From Pseudomonas caspiana (GTDB taxonomy: Bacteria > Pseudomonadota > Gammaproteobacteria > Pseudomonadales > Pseudomonadaceae): a DNA stretch of 64,000 bases. A program made the translations under genes and the position numbers. The stretch spans positions 100,092 through 164,091 of the forward strand of contig NZ_LOHF01000002.1 of NCBI RefSeq assembly GCF_002158995.1, read 5' to 3'. The notes below the pieces were generated by a model. That model did not search any database, was not told the DNA's origin, and was given only the letters and a program-made list of their open reading frames with translations. Positions 43,992-54,324 of this stretch are shown piece after piece. Numbering within the stretch: the first letter of the stretch is position 1; each line of letters begins with the position of its first letter.

Positions 43992-46579
43992 TGGCACGTC
44001 ACCCGGATGCGTTCGTAGGCACGTAGCGGATCACGGGTTGGCAAGGTGAACGCTGCGCGACAGGTTTGATTGGCCCATCTGACGCGCAACTCGCCGCTGT
44101 CCTGCTCACTGAGGATAAGGGCACGCCCGGTCGGGTCGACTACCCCCAAAGCCTTGCCTTCAGGTGTTTCAACACTTGCCCCCAAGGGGATTTTGCTGCC
44201 GTCATACTGAACAAGCTCGAACTGCACACGACGCCCGGTTGAAGCCTTGAAACGCACCACCGGCATCGCGCCGCGGCGTGGAACGATCTGGTTAACCGCG
44301 TTATCCAGCTCCACATCCGCCCCAAGCTGTCGGGTATCCAGACTGACCCAGTTACTTCGATAGGGCTGCGCATAAGGCAGCACCGCATAACCATTGGCAG
44401 CTGTCTCGATGTTGCTGAAGCTGGACAGCCTGGCCCCGCCGACCTTCGGCACTTCTACCAAAGCAAAGGTTTCGCCCAGCGACTGCCCCAGGTTGATGCC
44501 GCCGCCATGAACCAACACTGACCCCGAAGCCCCGAGGCTTAACGCATCGTAATCACGTCCCTGGCTGTAGCCTGCCTCAAAGCGGCCATACGGCAGGGTG
44601 GTGTTGATTTTCCCAGACCCAAAACTGCCGGAGCTGCTGTCGTGTCCGGCCTGCACCGAGTAAAAAGCATGGCGCTTATCCAGCACCTGACCACTGAGAC
44701 CGGTTTGCGCGTTGTAACCACCCGAGCTGTCTCGTACAGCATTGAATGACAGTCTTGCAGAGCTTGGGTTTTCACCCAGTGGCAGGGTCAGGCTGACTGC
44801 GATTCGATTGTCACTTTCACCCTGCCCTTGATTGCCGAACTCACGGTTATTTTCCAGCGACAAACTGTAGCTAAGCGTGCGCCAGGCGGCGTTGTAAGCG
44901 AGGTAAAACTGCCGGGTTTTACCATCATTGCCCCAGTACCGCTGTTCGGATGCAGTCAGACTCAGGCTGCCCAATTGCGCAGGCAAGGATTGCGTAACAG
45001 TCAACTCCATCCGGTCCTTGGGACGGCCGGTCATGTCACGCCGAAAACGCATGCGGCTCGTTTCGACATGCTCGTTGAGGGATCGATAAAGTTCGGTGGA
45101 ATAACGATAACCAGCAACGGCAAAAGTAGTGTTTGTTACATCCAGTGCGTTGGCGTATCGCAAGCGCACACTGTGTCCTGCCTGGCGCTGTTGACCTGTC
45201 TCGCTGATGGAATGAGTCAGGTCGGCGGAGAGTGCGCCGTACCCGGTATTGAGACCGGTACCGATATTGGTTGCCTGATAATCCTCAGCCATTTGCAGGC
45301 CACCAAAACCAGTGACGTGCTCGGTCAAACCGTAGATCAGGGCGAGACTGGCAAACGTCGGCGTTGCACCGTCATCCATACCGCTGTCGACCTGCCCCGC
45401 CGCGAGGCTGTAGCGAAAGGCACCTTCGGGCACCATGATTGGTAGCGAAGCATAGGCTTGCGTGAAGGTACGTCGACGGCCATCCGCCTCGATGATGGTG
45501 ACTTGCAGATCACCATTGGAGCCGCTCGGATAAATATCACTGATCTCGAACGGCCCCGGCGACACATTGCCGCTGTAAAGCAAAAAGCCGTTTTGCCGGA
45601 TTTCCACTGACGCATTGGTTTCGGCTGTACCCCGGATCACCGGCGTGTAATTGCGCTCGCTGTCGGGCAGCATGGCATCGTCGGAACTGACCCCGACACC
45701 ACGAAAACGCACACTGTCGAACACTTGTGAATCGGTGAAGGTTTCACCAAGCGTCAATTGACTGCGCAGCGCACCAAGATCGCGTTGCAGATAGGTCCGA
45801 TTACTGCTGAAGCGATAAGACTGCCCGTCGCTGTAAACGAGCGATGACTCGTTGCGTAAGCGCCATGCCCCAAGGTTCAGGCCATTGCGCAGCCCTACGT
45901 AATATTGCTCGGTGCTCTCACGCTGATTACTGCGGCGCACCGCATTGAATGAATAATTGGCAAACCCCACTGGCTCGCCCTCATCCCACAATTCGGGTGG
46001 TACGTAGCCTCTGGCACTGCGTTGCATGGACGCTTGCGGCACGCTGATGTTCAGGCGCAGCGCATTGGGTTGATAGTCGACCTTGGCGAACTCGATGTTC
46101 GCTGGTAAATCAAAGCACGCGTGCGGGTTCTGCGGCGTCTGCTCAGCGCCCAAGCGATCCAGATCCAACCCGAAAGCCTGAAGCATCTGGAGTGTCAGAC
46201 ACGGTTCGATGCGGCCGGACAGTGCGTTGTTGGCGAACACGATATCGCGCCTGCCGCTGAGAGCCCGATTGACATAGATGTCCACCCGGTAAGTGCCAGG
46301 CAATACCGTATTAGCCTGTAAAAACTCGCTCAGTTCCGGGGGCTGGTCGCTGCCCTGGATGAATGCGGTATTGAACTTCACGCCAGCAACCGGAGCGCTC
46401 TGGGCAGCCCAGCTCTGCATGGATAGCAATTGCACAACACCCAACGCCAGACTGACCTTTACCGGTTTGGACTTGACCCCCTTTGCTAACTGCAGGATGG
46501 ATCCCGGGGTTAACTCCCCAATGTTTTTGTAAAGCCATTCCATTAGCTGTTTCCACTCGATCTGGAGGCCTTGAGCCAT
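43988..46579 (-). CDS. Fimbrial outer-membrane usher
   Basis: 863 residues from the ATG at 46579 (an ATG at 46543 is an alternative; the N-terminus before the barrel is unusually long). The PapC-type usher shows VKFNTAFIQGSDQPPELSEF at the N-terminal chaperone-binding region, a long barrel with a plug (RGTAETNASVEIRQNGFLLY), and a C-terminal domain ending CRAAFTLPTRD. It exports and assembles the pilin fibre. The overlapping ATGA couples it to the second chaperone. Confidence 0.92.
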   Translation of the reverse strand: MAQGLQIEWKQLMEWLYKNIGELTPGSILQLAKGVKSKPVKVSLALGVVQLLSMQSWAAQSAPVAGVKFNTAFIQGSDQPPELSEFLQANTVLPGTYRVDIYVNRALSGRRDIVFANNALSGRIEPCLTLQMLQAFGLDLDRLGAEQTPQNPHACFDLPANIEFAKVDYQPNALRLNISVPQASMQRSARGYVPPELWDEGEPVGFANYSFNAVRRSNQRESTEQYYVGLRNGLNLGAWRLRNESSLVYSDGQSYRFSSNRTYLQRDLGALRSQLTLGETFTDSQVFDSVRFRGVGVSSDDAMLPDSERNYTPVIRGTAETNASVEIRQNGFLLYSGNVSPGPFEISDIYPSGSNGDLQVTIIEADGRRRTFTQAYASLPIMVPEGAFRYSLAAGQVDSGMDDGATPTFASLALIYGLTEHVTGFGGLQMAEDYQATNIGTGLNTGYGALSADLTHSISETGQQRQAGHSVRLRYANALDVTNTTFAVAGYRYSTELYRSLNEHVETSRMRFRRDMTGRPKDRMELTVTQSLPAQLGSLSLTASEQRYWGNDGKTRQFYLAYNAAWRTLSYSLSLENNREFGNQGQGESDNRIAVSLTLPLGENPSSARLSFNAVRDSSGGYNAQTGLSGQVLDKRHAFYSVQAGHDSSSGSFGSGKINTTLPYGRFEAGYSQGRDYDALSLGASGSVLVHGGGINLGQSLGETFALVEVPKVGGARLSSFSNIETAANGYAVLPYAQPYRSNWVSLDTRQLGADVELDNAVNQIVPRRGAMPVVRFKASTGRRVQFELVQYDGSKIPLGASVETPEGKALGVVDPTGRALILSEQDSGELRVRWANQTCRAAFTLPTRDPLRAYERIRVTCQ

Positions 46580-46676
46580 GCCCGAATCCCTTTCAGGCAG
46601 ACACACGACTTGTGAGCCAGCGCACGTGGCGTGGCTCAAATAGGTAAATAACAAGGTGACGATAGAGAGGTAGCCG

Positions 46677-47426
46677 CTACTGTGGCTCCACTTTGACGGC
46701 CTGTGTAACTTCGCCGGTTTTCAACCCCGCGCGATAAACAACCTGACCGCCAAAGTCATTAATGCTGATAAAGCTCAACGTCGCGCCATTACCAGACGCT
46801 TTCAACGGTAATTGCAGTTGCTGGCCCGGAGCGATCATCTGGCTGTCCTTGTCGAGCAACTCGCTGTCGCCGCGCTGCGCTGTAATCCTGACCATCGAAA
46901 CGTGAAATGACCCGGGATTTTCAACGTGCAGCGTATTATCCGCGTGCAGCTTCCATCGCAGATGCTCGGGCGCCTCGGCGACATCACCCACCAGTCCCTT
47001 GGGCCGGAAGAACAGTTTCATGCGCTGCCGAATGGCGATCTGCAATGTATTTTGCGCGGCAACCTGAGGGATTTCCTGAACGTTGAGCCAGAGTACTGAC
47101 TCGCGATCCTGGGGCATGCCCATCCCCGCATAGATAATCCGCACTAACTGCCTGCCATCACTGGGTAAACGTGCAATTGCCGGAGTGATGACAAACGGTA
47201 ACTTGTCCGGATCTGTTTGCTCGGTGCCTGTCTCCAGCCAACTTTGAACAAGGATCTCTTTATTGCCGACGTTATGTACGCCGAAACTGACCTCCTTGTC
47301 TGCGGCCGGATAGATGATGCGCGTGGTGTTGATCACGATGCTCGCCTGCGCGCTTGTGTTAAGTAGCAATAGCCACAAAACCAGTGAAGCCAACAGCACG
47401 ATGCGGCGATGTAAGAACAGAAACAT
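46677..47426 (-). CDS. Fimbrial chaperone (first)
   Basis: 249 residues from the ATG at 47426. Signal segment LASLVLWLLLLNTSAQA, then INTTRIIYPAADKEVSFGV, LPFVITPAIARLPSDGRQLVRIIY and IAIRQRMKLFFRPKGL, the PapD/FimC-type motifs with the conserved Arg and Lys anchors. It lies between the major pilin and the usher, the usual place for the main chaperone. Confidence 0.9.
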   Translation of the reverse strand: MFLFLHRRIVLLASLVLWLLLLNTSAQASIVINTTRIIYPAADKEVSFGVHNVGNKEILVQSWLETGTEQTDPDKLPFVITPAIARLPSDGRQLVRIIYAGMGMPQDRESVLWLNVQEIPQVAAQNTLQIAIRQRMKLFFRPKGLVGDVAEAPEHLRWKLHADNTLHVENPGSFHVSMVRITAQRGDSELLDKDSQMIAPGQQLQLPLKASGNGATLSFISINDFGGQVVYRAGLKTGEVTQAVKVEPQ

Positions 47427-47571
47427 ACTGGCATTCGCCTTGTGCTTGGTATGAACGCCCCAGTGTCTTCCACAAGACACTATTCGCAGTGCCGGATTAA
47501 AACCGTTAGCGGCTAAAACCGGCCCTGCGATCGTCCATGCCCTTCTATTTTATGGAGTGCATTACCAAGAG

Positions 47572-47596
47572 ACGGAGCGAGATGAACTCGCTCCGT
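47572..47596 (-). promoter_or_regulatory. Perfect hairpin after the major pilin gene
   Basis: ACGGAGCGAG and CTCGCTCCGT form a perfect 10-bp stem with a 5-base loop, eight bases after the pilin stop. It lacks a T run, so it is better read as an attenuator or mRNA-stabilising hairpin that raises pilin over chaperone/usher expression. Confidence 0.6.
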
Positions 47597-47604
47597 ACGA
47601 CGCA

Positions 47605-48189
47605 TTACTCGTAATCGAGCGTAAAAGGCAGGTCGCCCATGGCGGTACCTGGTCGGGTTGACGTGCCGTTGAGCATGTACACGCCTGCGAGGTTGAGCTC
47701 AGCCGTCGCGCCACCAGCGCCATCCTTGACCAGTGGTTTATCGATGGTTTGATTGCCGGACAAATCCATAAGCTGGTTCGTAGCATTGAGCACACCGATG
47801 GCAACACCGCCTGCCGAGCCGGTTACACGAAGCAATTTGCTGTCATTGTCATCTGTGCCGTGGCCCATACCGGCCTTGAAGCGCATCTTCACCAGGTTGT
47901 ATTGATCGGCACCCGCCGTGCAGTTGACCAACAACTGGATAGGGGTCGCAGTCTCCAGCTTGTTTTCACCAGAGGTACCAATTTCAGAGAACGATACGTT
48001 GCCCAGGTCAACGGCAATGTCACCAGGCGAGGTGCCTGGACCGGTACCTGCGCCGGGCGCAACGCTGCAGGAAATATTGGTCAGCGTGCCGGAAAATTTC
48101 AGTACGCCGTTGTTCGCAGCATTAGCGGTACTGGAAAGGCCCAACGCCAAGGCGCCACTAATGGCCAGTACAGAAGTAATTTTTTTCAT
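47605..48189 (-). CDS. Major fimbrial subunit
   Basis: 194 residues from the ATG at 48189; an ATG nine bases earlier lies too close to AAGGA to be used. Signal peptide ending LGLSSTANA, then the type 1 pilin pattern: GVLKFSGTLTNISCSVAPG with the first cysteine, VNCTAGADQ with the second, and a C-terminal beta strand (GDLPFTLDYE) with penultimate Tyr for chaperone binding. First gene of the chaperone-usher group. Confidence 0.9.
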   Translation of the reverse strand: MKKITSVLAISGALALGLSSTANAANNGVLKFSGTLTNISCSVAPGAGTGPGTSPGDIAVDLGNVSFSEIGTSGENKLETATPIQLLVNCTAGADQYNLVKMRFKAGMGHGTDDNDSKLLRVTGSAGGVAIGVLNATNQLMDLSGNQTIDKPLVKDGAGGATAELNLAGVYMLNGTSTRPGTAMGDLPFTLDYE

Positions 48190-48613
48190 TAACGACATTC
48201 CTTGTGTTATTTCGTGTATGCCCTGAATCGGACGCCACGCACTATAAGGTTCGATCTTTTAGATCGATGTCGGCTTTATTACTTTAACAACAGGGAATAA
48301 CCCATGAAACTTGCAGGAACTTTCCGTAGGAGTAACCGTAACTCTTTTGCAGCCCACGTAATACGTAGCCTCGCGACAATACCTGATTACAAAGGTCAGG
48401 CAATACTTCACGCAAAGATGACAGCACTACTACAAGCTGCCGCTTATTTTGCTACCAGACCTGTCACTTGCTTATCGAGTAACAGCTTGGCCAAGGGGTT
48501 GCGTTGAGGGGCCACGGTGCTATAGCGCAGCAAACACGGTCGTGGGGCAGCCAACTTGGCTGACTGCAACAGAGCCGTGTTCAAACCATGTTTGATGTTA
48601 TCTGCGACGCAGA
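48190..48613. promoter_or_regulatory. Region upstream of the major pilin
   Basis: 424 bases without a supported gene. TCGATCT and AGATCGA form a dyad near 48250-48267. This is the likely fimbrial promoter; no invertible-element repeats are seen. Confidence 0.4.
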
Positions 48614-48985
48614 CTACTGATAGGTCAGGGTCAAAACCCCGGCACCTGAGCGGTTACTCGTCGACAGCGAAACTGGCAGCGGCTGGTACTGTGTCGAGAA
48701 TGGAATAACTGATGCTGCACAGGCGTTTTGCGACGTATCAACCACGATGGACATGTGCGCCGAAACGTTGATCCGTTGGGTATGAGCACCTGCGACTGAG
48801 CCCGTCGCTGGCAGCACTGCGCAACTTGCCTCGGTGATTTGCCCGCTGAAGCTGATTCGCCCTTCAGTTGCGGAGGCTGAAAAAGCACTCAGACATAAGG
48901 GGGCGACAATCATCAAGGCGACCACCTTGCGCACCTCATGAACGACTTCGTAACAACGGTTCCAATTTGAGACGCTGCGTTTCAT
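48614..48985 (-). CDS. Minor pilin-like protein
   Basis: 123 residues from the ATG at 48985, with GGAG upstream. Signal segment ALMIVAPLCLSAFSASA, then EGRISFSGQITEASCAVLP and SQNACAASVIPF, the two pilin cysteines, and a C-terminal VLTLTYQ strand with penultimate Tyr. It is clearly shorter than normal pilins and may be a terminator or minor subunit. It is separated from the major pilin by 424 bases, so it may have its own promoter. Confidence 0.75.
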   Translation of the reverse strand: MKRSVSNWNRCYEVVHEVRKVVALMIVAPLCLSAFSASATEGRISFSGQITEASCAVLPATGSVAGAHTQRINVSAHMSIVVDTSQNACAASVIPFSTQYQPLPVSLSTSNRSGAGVLTLTYQ

Positions 48986-49234
48986 GAGCTTGCTCCGACT
49001 GAGTGCATTTCGATTGGTACAAAAACCAAACGGAACAAGCAGGTAAATTTCTGCGAATTCCTTTCTATGGATATCGTCGCGGGCCAGGGTTTCTTGATAA
49101 CGTTCGCTCGCAGTGCGCTTTTCTTGCTGACAATTCTGACAGGCGGCCGTCATTCTGCTGACCCGGTTGGGGGGGTATAAGAGAGGAGCCAACAACCACG
49201 ACCTTCCCTCTCCCGACTTCCCGGCGCCTCTCGA

Positions 49235-50395
49235 ATGCGTAAACAGACCAGAACCGTCCTCGCCGTTGCCGTCATTCTCGGCTTGATCGGTGTTTCCAGC
49301 TGGAGCCTGACGCGTCCCGCGACGGCCAAGGTAAGCGCACCTGCGGCGGTGCCGGTCAAAGTCGTCAAAGTGACCGAGGAAGATGTACCGCGTTTTGTGA
49401 CGGGGATTGGTTCCGTGCTTTCACTGCACAGCGTGACCATCCGCCCGCAAGTGGATGGCATCCTCACCAAAGTGCTGGTCAAGGAAGGGCAAACGGTGAA
49501 AGCCGGAGATTTGCTGGCGACCATTGATGACCGAGCGATTCGCGCCTCGCTGGAGCAAGCCAGGGCGCAACTGGCGCAAAGCAAAGCACAACTGGACATG
49601 GCTCAGGTCGATCTCAAGCGCTACCGGCTGCTCAGTGAAGACAACGGTATCTCCAAACAGACTTTCGACCAGCAGCAGGCGACGGTTCATCAACTGAAAG
49701 CCACTGCGATGGGTAACGAAGCAGCGATCAACGCCGCTCAAGTGCAGTTGTCGTACACACAGATTCGCTCTCCGGTGACAGGTCGGGTCGGGATTCGCAA
49801 TGTCGATGAAGGCAACTTCCTGCGAGTCAGCGATGCTCAGGGCCTGTTTTCCGTTACGCAGATTGATCCGGTCTCAGTCGAATTTTCGCTGCCGCAACAG
49901 ATGCTGCCGACGCTGCAAGGCTTGATCGCCTCAAATACGCCAGCGGGGGTCAAAGCATTCCTCGGTGACGGCGACAACGGCACCCTGCTCGGCGACGGCA
50001 AACTGACCTTGATCGACAACCAGGTCTCGGCCACCACCGGGACGATTCGCGCCAAGGCCGAGTTCAATAATCCGAAACAGCTCTTGTGGCCAGGTCAATT
50101 GGTCACGGTAAAAATCCAGACGGCAATTGACCGCGATGCATTGCGAGTGCCGCCGCAGGTGGTGCAGCGCGGTATCGATCAACACTTCGCGTTCCGGGTC
50201 AATGGCGACAAGGTCGAGGTGGTCCCGGTGCAGGTGCTGTATCAGGACAGCAGCCTGATGCTGATTTCCGGTCCCAAGGCTGGCGACGTGCTGGTCAGCG
50301 ATGGTCAGTCACGACTCAAGGCGGGATCGAAAATCGAAGTGCTGCGTAACACGACAGAGACTAGCCAGACGGCAGAGCTGGACGGCACACGATGA
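49235..50395 (+). CDS. RND efflux membrane-fusion protein
   Basis: 386 residues. N-terminal membrane anchor (VLAVAVILGLIGVSSWSL) with no lipobox. Lipoyl half-motifs IRPQVDGILTKVLVKEGQTV and YTQIRSPVTGRVGIRNVDEG flank a coiled-coil hairpin (SLEQARAQLAQSKAQLDMAQ). MexA/MdtA type. It bridges the inner-membrane pump to an outer-membrane channel. Its stop overlaps the permease start (ATGA). Confidence 0.92.
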   Translation: MRKQTRTVLAVAVILGLIGVSSWSLTRPATAKVSAPAAVPVKVVKVTEEDVPRFVTGIGSVLSLHSVTIRPQVDGILTKVLVKEGQTVKAGDLLATIDDRAIRASLEQARAQLAQSKAQLDMAQVDLKRYRLLSEDNGISKQTFDQQQATVHQLKATAMGNEAAINAAQVQLSYTQIRSPVTGRVGIRNVDEGNFLRVSDAQGLFSVTQIDPVSVEFSLPQQMLPTLQGLIASNTPAGVKAFLGDGDNGTLLGDGKLTLIDNQVSATTGTIRAKAEFNNPKQLLWPGQLVTVKIQTAIDRDALRVPPQVVQRGIDQHFAFRVNGDKVEVVPVQVLYQDSSLMLISGPKAGDVLVSDGQSRLKAGSKIEVLRNTTETSQTAELDGTR

Positions 50396-53300
50396 AGGGC
50401 CGTGGATCGATTTCAGCCTGGTGCGTAGACCATCCGGTCGCCACATTATTACTGACGTTTGCCATCGTTCTGCTGGGGGCGATTGCGTTCCCTCGGCTGC
50501 CCGTGGCGCCGCTGCCTGAAGCCGAATTCCCGACGATTCAAGTCACTGCGCAACTGCCCGGAGCCAGCCCGGAAACCATGGCTTCGTCAGTGGCGACACC
50601 GCTGGAGGTGCAATTCAGCGCCATCCCCGGCATGACGCAAATGACCTCCAGCAGCGCCTTGGGCTCAACCAACCTGACGCTGCAATTTACCCTCAACAAA
50701 AGCATCGACACCGCCGCGCAGGAAGTTCAGGCCGCGATCAATACCGCAGCAGGCCGACTTCCCGCTGACATGCCCAATTTGCCGACCTGGCGCAAGGTCA
50801 ACCCGGCGGACAGCCCGGTGCTGATTCTCAGCGTCAGTTCCAACCTGATGCCGCCTACCGAACTGAGCGACGTGACGGAGTCGTTGTTGGCGCGGCAACT
50901 GAGCCAGATCGATGGCGTCGGGCAGGTGTTCATTACCGGCCAGCAGCGTCCGGCGATTCGCGTACAGGCTGCACCGGAGAAGCTCGCCGCATTGGGCCTG
51001 ACCCTTGCCGATATTCGTGTGGCGGTGCAACAGACCAGTCTCAACCTCGCCAAAGGCGCGCTGTATGGCAAGGACAGCGTGTCCACTATTGCCTCCAACG
51101 ATCAGTTATTCCGGCCTCAGGACTACGCGCAACTGATCGTCTCTTACAAGGATGGCGCGCCCGTACACCTGAAAGACGTGGCGCGGGTCATCAACGGTTC
51201 GGAAAACGCGTACGTGCAGGCCTGGTCGGGGGATCAGCAAGGCGTCAACGTAACGATCTTCCGCCAGCCCGGCGCCAATATCGTGGAAACCGTAGACCGC
51301 ATTCAGCGCGAGTTGCCGCGCTTGCTGGAAATGCTCCCGGCCTCGGTAGACGTCTCGGTGCTCAACGACCGCACCCGAACCATTCGCGCTTCGCTGCACG
51401 AAGTGGAAATCACCCTGGTGATCGCAATCTTGCTAGTGGTCGCGGTGATGGCCCTGTTCCTGCGCCAGCTGTCGGCCACCCTGATCGTCAGCGCTGTGCT
51501 GGGCGTGTCGCTGGTTGCCAGTTTTGCGATGATGTACGTGTTTGGGTTTAGCCTGAACAACCTGACGCTGGTGGCAATTGTGGTGGCGGTCGGGTTCGTG
51601 GTGGACGATGCGATCGTGGTAGTGGAGAACATCCATCGACACCTTGAAGCCGGTGACGGCATGCGCGAGGCGGCCATCAAGGGCTCCGGCGAAATTGGTT
51701 TCACGGTGGTGTCGATCAGCTTCTCGCTGGTTGCGGCGTTCATTCCACTGCTGTTTATGGGCGGTGTGGTCGGGCGTCTGTTCAAGGAGTTTGCACTCAC
51801 CGCCACCGCCACCATCCTGATTTCGGTTGTCGTTTCACTGACGCTGGCACCAACCCTGGCGGCGCTGTTCATGCGCGCGCCGAAACATGACCCGCATGCA
51901 AAACCGGGTTTCAGCGAACGTCTGTTGGCGCTCTATGAGCGCGGATTGAACAAGGCGCTGGCTCATCAACGAATCATGCTCGGGATTTTCGGGCTGACAT
52001 TGGTGCTGGCTGGCGTTGGCTACGTGCTGATTCCGAAAGGGTTCTTTCCGGTCCAGGACACTGCATTCGCCCTTGGCACCAGCGAGGCTGCGGCCGATAT
52101 TTCCTATCCCGACATGGTGGAAAAACACCTGCAACTGGCAAAAATCGTCGGTGCCGATCCTGCAGTCCAGGCGTTCTCCCATTCGGTGGGCGTCAGCGGT
52201 AGCAACCAGACCATCGCCAACGGGCGGTTCTGGATATCCCTTAAACCCCGCGGTGAGCGCGACGTTTCGGTGAGTGAGTTCATCGACCGGATACGCCCGA
52301 AGCTGGCGAAGATTCCCGGCATCGTGCTGTACCTGCGCGCCGGACAAGATATCAACCTGAGTCCTGGTCCGAGCCGAAGTCAGTATCAATACGTGCTCAA
52401 GAGTAATGACGGTCCGCTGCTCAATACCTGGACCCAGCGCCTGACGGAAAAACTGCGCACCAACCCGGCATTCCGCGACTTGTCCAACGACCTGCAACTG
52501 GGCGGTAGCGTCACTCATATCAATATCGACCGCAGTGCTGCAGCGCGCTTCGGGTTAACCACCAATGATGTCGATCAGGCCCTGTACGACGCTTTTGGCC
52601 AGCGACAAATCAGCGAATTCCAGACCGAAATCAATCAGTACAAAGTGATTCTGGAGCTGGACGCCAAGCAGCGCGGCAAAGCCGAAAGCCTGGCGTACTT
52701 CTATCTGCGATCGCCGCTGACCAACGAAATGGTACCGCTATCAGCGCTGGCCAAGGTCGGCGCGCCGACCATGGGGCCATTGTCCATCGCCCACGACGGC
52801 ATGTTCCCGGCCGCCAACCTGTCGTTCAACCTGTCACCCGGCGTGGCTTTGGGCGATGCAGTGCGCATGCTCGATCAAGCCAAAAACGAAATCGGCATGC
52901 CGGCATCGATCATCGGTAACTTCCAGGGTGCGGCGCAGGCCTTTCAGAGTTCGCTGGCCAATCAGCCATGGTTGATTCTTGCGGCGCTGGTGGCGGTGTA
53001 CATCATCCTGGGTGTGCTTTATGAAAGCTTTGTCCATCCACTGACGATTATTTCCACTCTTCCCTCAGCCGGTATCGGCGCGCTGTTACTGCTGTGGTTG
53101 ATGGGACAGGATTTCTCCATCATGGCCCTGATCGGTGTGGTGCTGCTGATCGGCATCGTCAAGAAGAACGGTATTTTGCTGGTGGACTTCGCCCTGGAGG
53201 CGCAACGTGATCGGGGCATGAGCCCGCTGGACGCGATTCACGAAGCCTGCCTCACCCGTTTCCGTCCAATCATCATGACCACTCTGGCGGCATTGCTTGG

Positions 53301-53526
53301 CGCCCTGCCCTTGATGCTCGGTTATGGTGTCGGTGCCGAACTCCGTCAGCCGCTGGGGATTGCCGTGGTTGGCGGTTTGCTGGTCAGCCAGATGCTGACG
53401 CTGTTCACCACACCGGTGATCTACCTTCAGCTGGAGCGGGTGTTTCATAAGCCAAAAGGATCTCAACCTGTGGGAGCGGCCGGGGTGGCGCTCCACCTTG
53501 CTCGCGATAAGAACACCGCGATCTAA
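50392..53526 (+). CDS. RND multidrug efflux permease
   Basis: 1044 residues, 12 membrane spans, two large periplasmic loops. The proton-relay region VVAVGFVVDDAIVVVENIHRHLE carries the two conserved Asp in TM4, typical of hydrophobic-amphiphilic (HAE-1) drug pumps of the MdtB/MdtC/MuxB-like kind. The ATGA overlap with the fusion protein shows co-translation. No outer-membrane factor gene follows, so it must use a TolC/OprM-type channel encoded elsewhere. A two-component pair follows. Confidence 0.93.
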   Translation: MKGRGSISAWCVDHPVATLLLTFAIVLLGAIAFPRLPVAPLPEAEFPTIQVTAQLPGASPETMASSVATPLEVQFSAIPGMTQMTSSSALGSTNLTLQFTLNKSIDTAAQEVQAAINTAAGRLPADMPNLPTWRKVNPADSPVLILSVSSNLMPPTELSDVTESLLARQLSQIDGVGQVFITGQQRPAIRVQAAPEKLAALGLTLADIRVAVQQTSLNLAKGALYGKDSVSTIASNDQLFRPQDYAQLIVSYKDGAPVHLKDVARVINGSENAYVQAWSGDQQGVNVTIFRQPGANIVETVDRIQRELPRLLEMLPASVDVSVLNDRTRTIRASLHEVEITLVIAILLVVAVMALFLRQLSATLIVSAVLGVSLVASFAMMYVFGFSLNNLTLVAIVVAVGFVVDDAIVVVENIHRHLEAGDGMREAAIKGSGEIGFTVVSISFSLVAAFIPLLFMGGVVGRLFKEFALTATATILISVVVSLTLAPTLAALFMRAPKHDPHAKPGFSERLLALYERGLNKALAHQRIMLGIFGLTLVLAGVGYVLIPKGFFPVQDTAFALGTSEAAADISYPDMVEKHLQLAKIVGADPAVQAFSHSVGVSGSNQTIANGRFWISLKPRGERDVSVSEFIDRIRPKLAKIPGIVLYLRAGQDINLSPGPSRSQYQYVLKSNDGPLLNTWTQRLTEKLRTNPAFRDLSNDLQLGGSVTHINIDRSAAARFGLTTNDVDQALYDAFGQRQISEFQTEINQYKVILELDAKQRGKAESLAYFYLRSPLTNEMVPLSALAKVGAPTMGPLSIAHDGMFPAANLSFNLSPGVALGDAVRMLDQAKNEIGMPASIIGNFQGAAQAFQSSLANQPWLILAALVAVYIILGVLYESFVHPLTIISTLPSAGIGALLLLWLMGQDFSIMALIGVVLLIGIVKKNGILLVDFALEAQRDRGMSPLDAIHEACLTRFRPIIMTTLAALLGALPLMLGYGVGAELRQPLGIAVVGGLLVSQMLTLFTTPVIYLQLERVFHKPKGSQPVGAAGVALHLARDKNTAI

Positions 53527-53634
53527 ACTGAACCGCGTCCAGTCTTATCGTCGGAATGCCGCCCAGACCAAGCACCGCTCCCACAGGTATGCATTCCACT
53601 CAAGATCATCTGTTGCCCATAGAGACTCTGCCCC

Positions 53635-54324
53635 ATGCGTGTCCTGATCATCGAAGACGAAGAGAAGACCGCCGATTACCTGCATCGCGGCCTGACCGAA
53701 CAAGGCTTCACCGTGGACCTCGCCCGCGATGGCATCGAGGGGCTGCACCTTGCGCTTGAGAGCGATTACGACGTGATTATTCTCGACGTGATGCTGCCCG
53801 GCCTGGATGGCTTTGGCGTATTGCGCACGTTGCGCGCTCGCAAGCAGACGCCGGTGATCATGCTCACCGCCCGAGAGCAAGTGGATGACCGTATTCGCGG
53901 GCTGCGTGAAGGCGCCGATGACTATCTGGGCAAGCCGTTTTCATTTCTTGAACTGGTCGCTCGCCTGCAAGCCCTGACCCGCCGCAGCAGCGGCCACGAG
54001 CCAGTGCAAATCAGCATTGCCGACCTGTGGATCGACCTGATCAGCCGCAAGGCCACCCGCGCCGGGTTGCGTCTGGACCTGACGGCGAAAGAGTTTTCGT
54101 TGCTTAGCGTACTTGCCCGCCGCCAAGGAGAGATCCTTTCGAAAACGTCGATTGCCGAAATGGTCTGGGACATCAATTTCGACAGCGACGCCAATGTCGT
54201 CGAGGTGGCGATCAAACGGCTGCGGGCAAAACTGGATGGGCCGTTCGAACAGAAACTGCTGCACACCATTCGAGGCATGGGCTACGTGCTGGAAAGCCGT
54301 GCTGGAGAACGCAGTGAAGACTGA
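53635..54324 (+). CDS. OmpR/CopR-type response regulator
   Basis: 229 residues. Receiver with E7/D8 pocket, phospho-Asp D51 (IILDVMLPGLDGFGVL) and K in GKPFSF. The C-terminal winged helix (DLTAKEFSLLSVLARRQGE, then VVEVAIKRLRAKLD) is followed by TIRGMGYVLESR. It resembles the heavy-metal-type (CopR/IrlR) group. It lies just after the RND permease and overlaps the sensor kinase gene, so it probably controls the pump. Confidence 0.93.
   Translation: MRVLIIEDEEKTADYLHRGLTEQGFTVDLARDGIEGLHLALESDYDVIILDVMLPGLDGFGVLRTLRARKQTPVIMLTAREQVDDRIRGLREGADDYLGKPFSFLELVARLQALTRRSSGHEPVQISIADLWIDLISRKATRAGLRLDLTAKEFSLLSVLARRQGEILSKTSIAEMVWDINFDSDANVVEVAIKRLRAKLDGPFEQKLLHTIRGMGYVLESRAGERSED

Noticed and set aside
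48304..48507. 67-residue open frame upstream of the major pilin
   Set aside because: No RBS, no recognisable domain, and it sits in the likely fimbrial promoter region.
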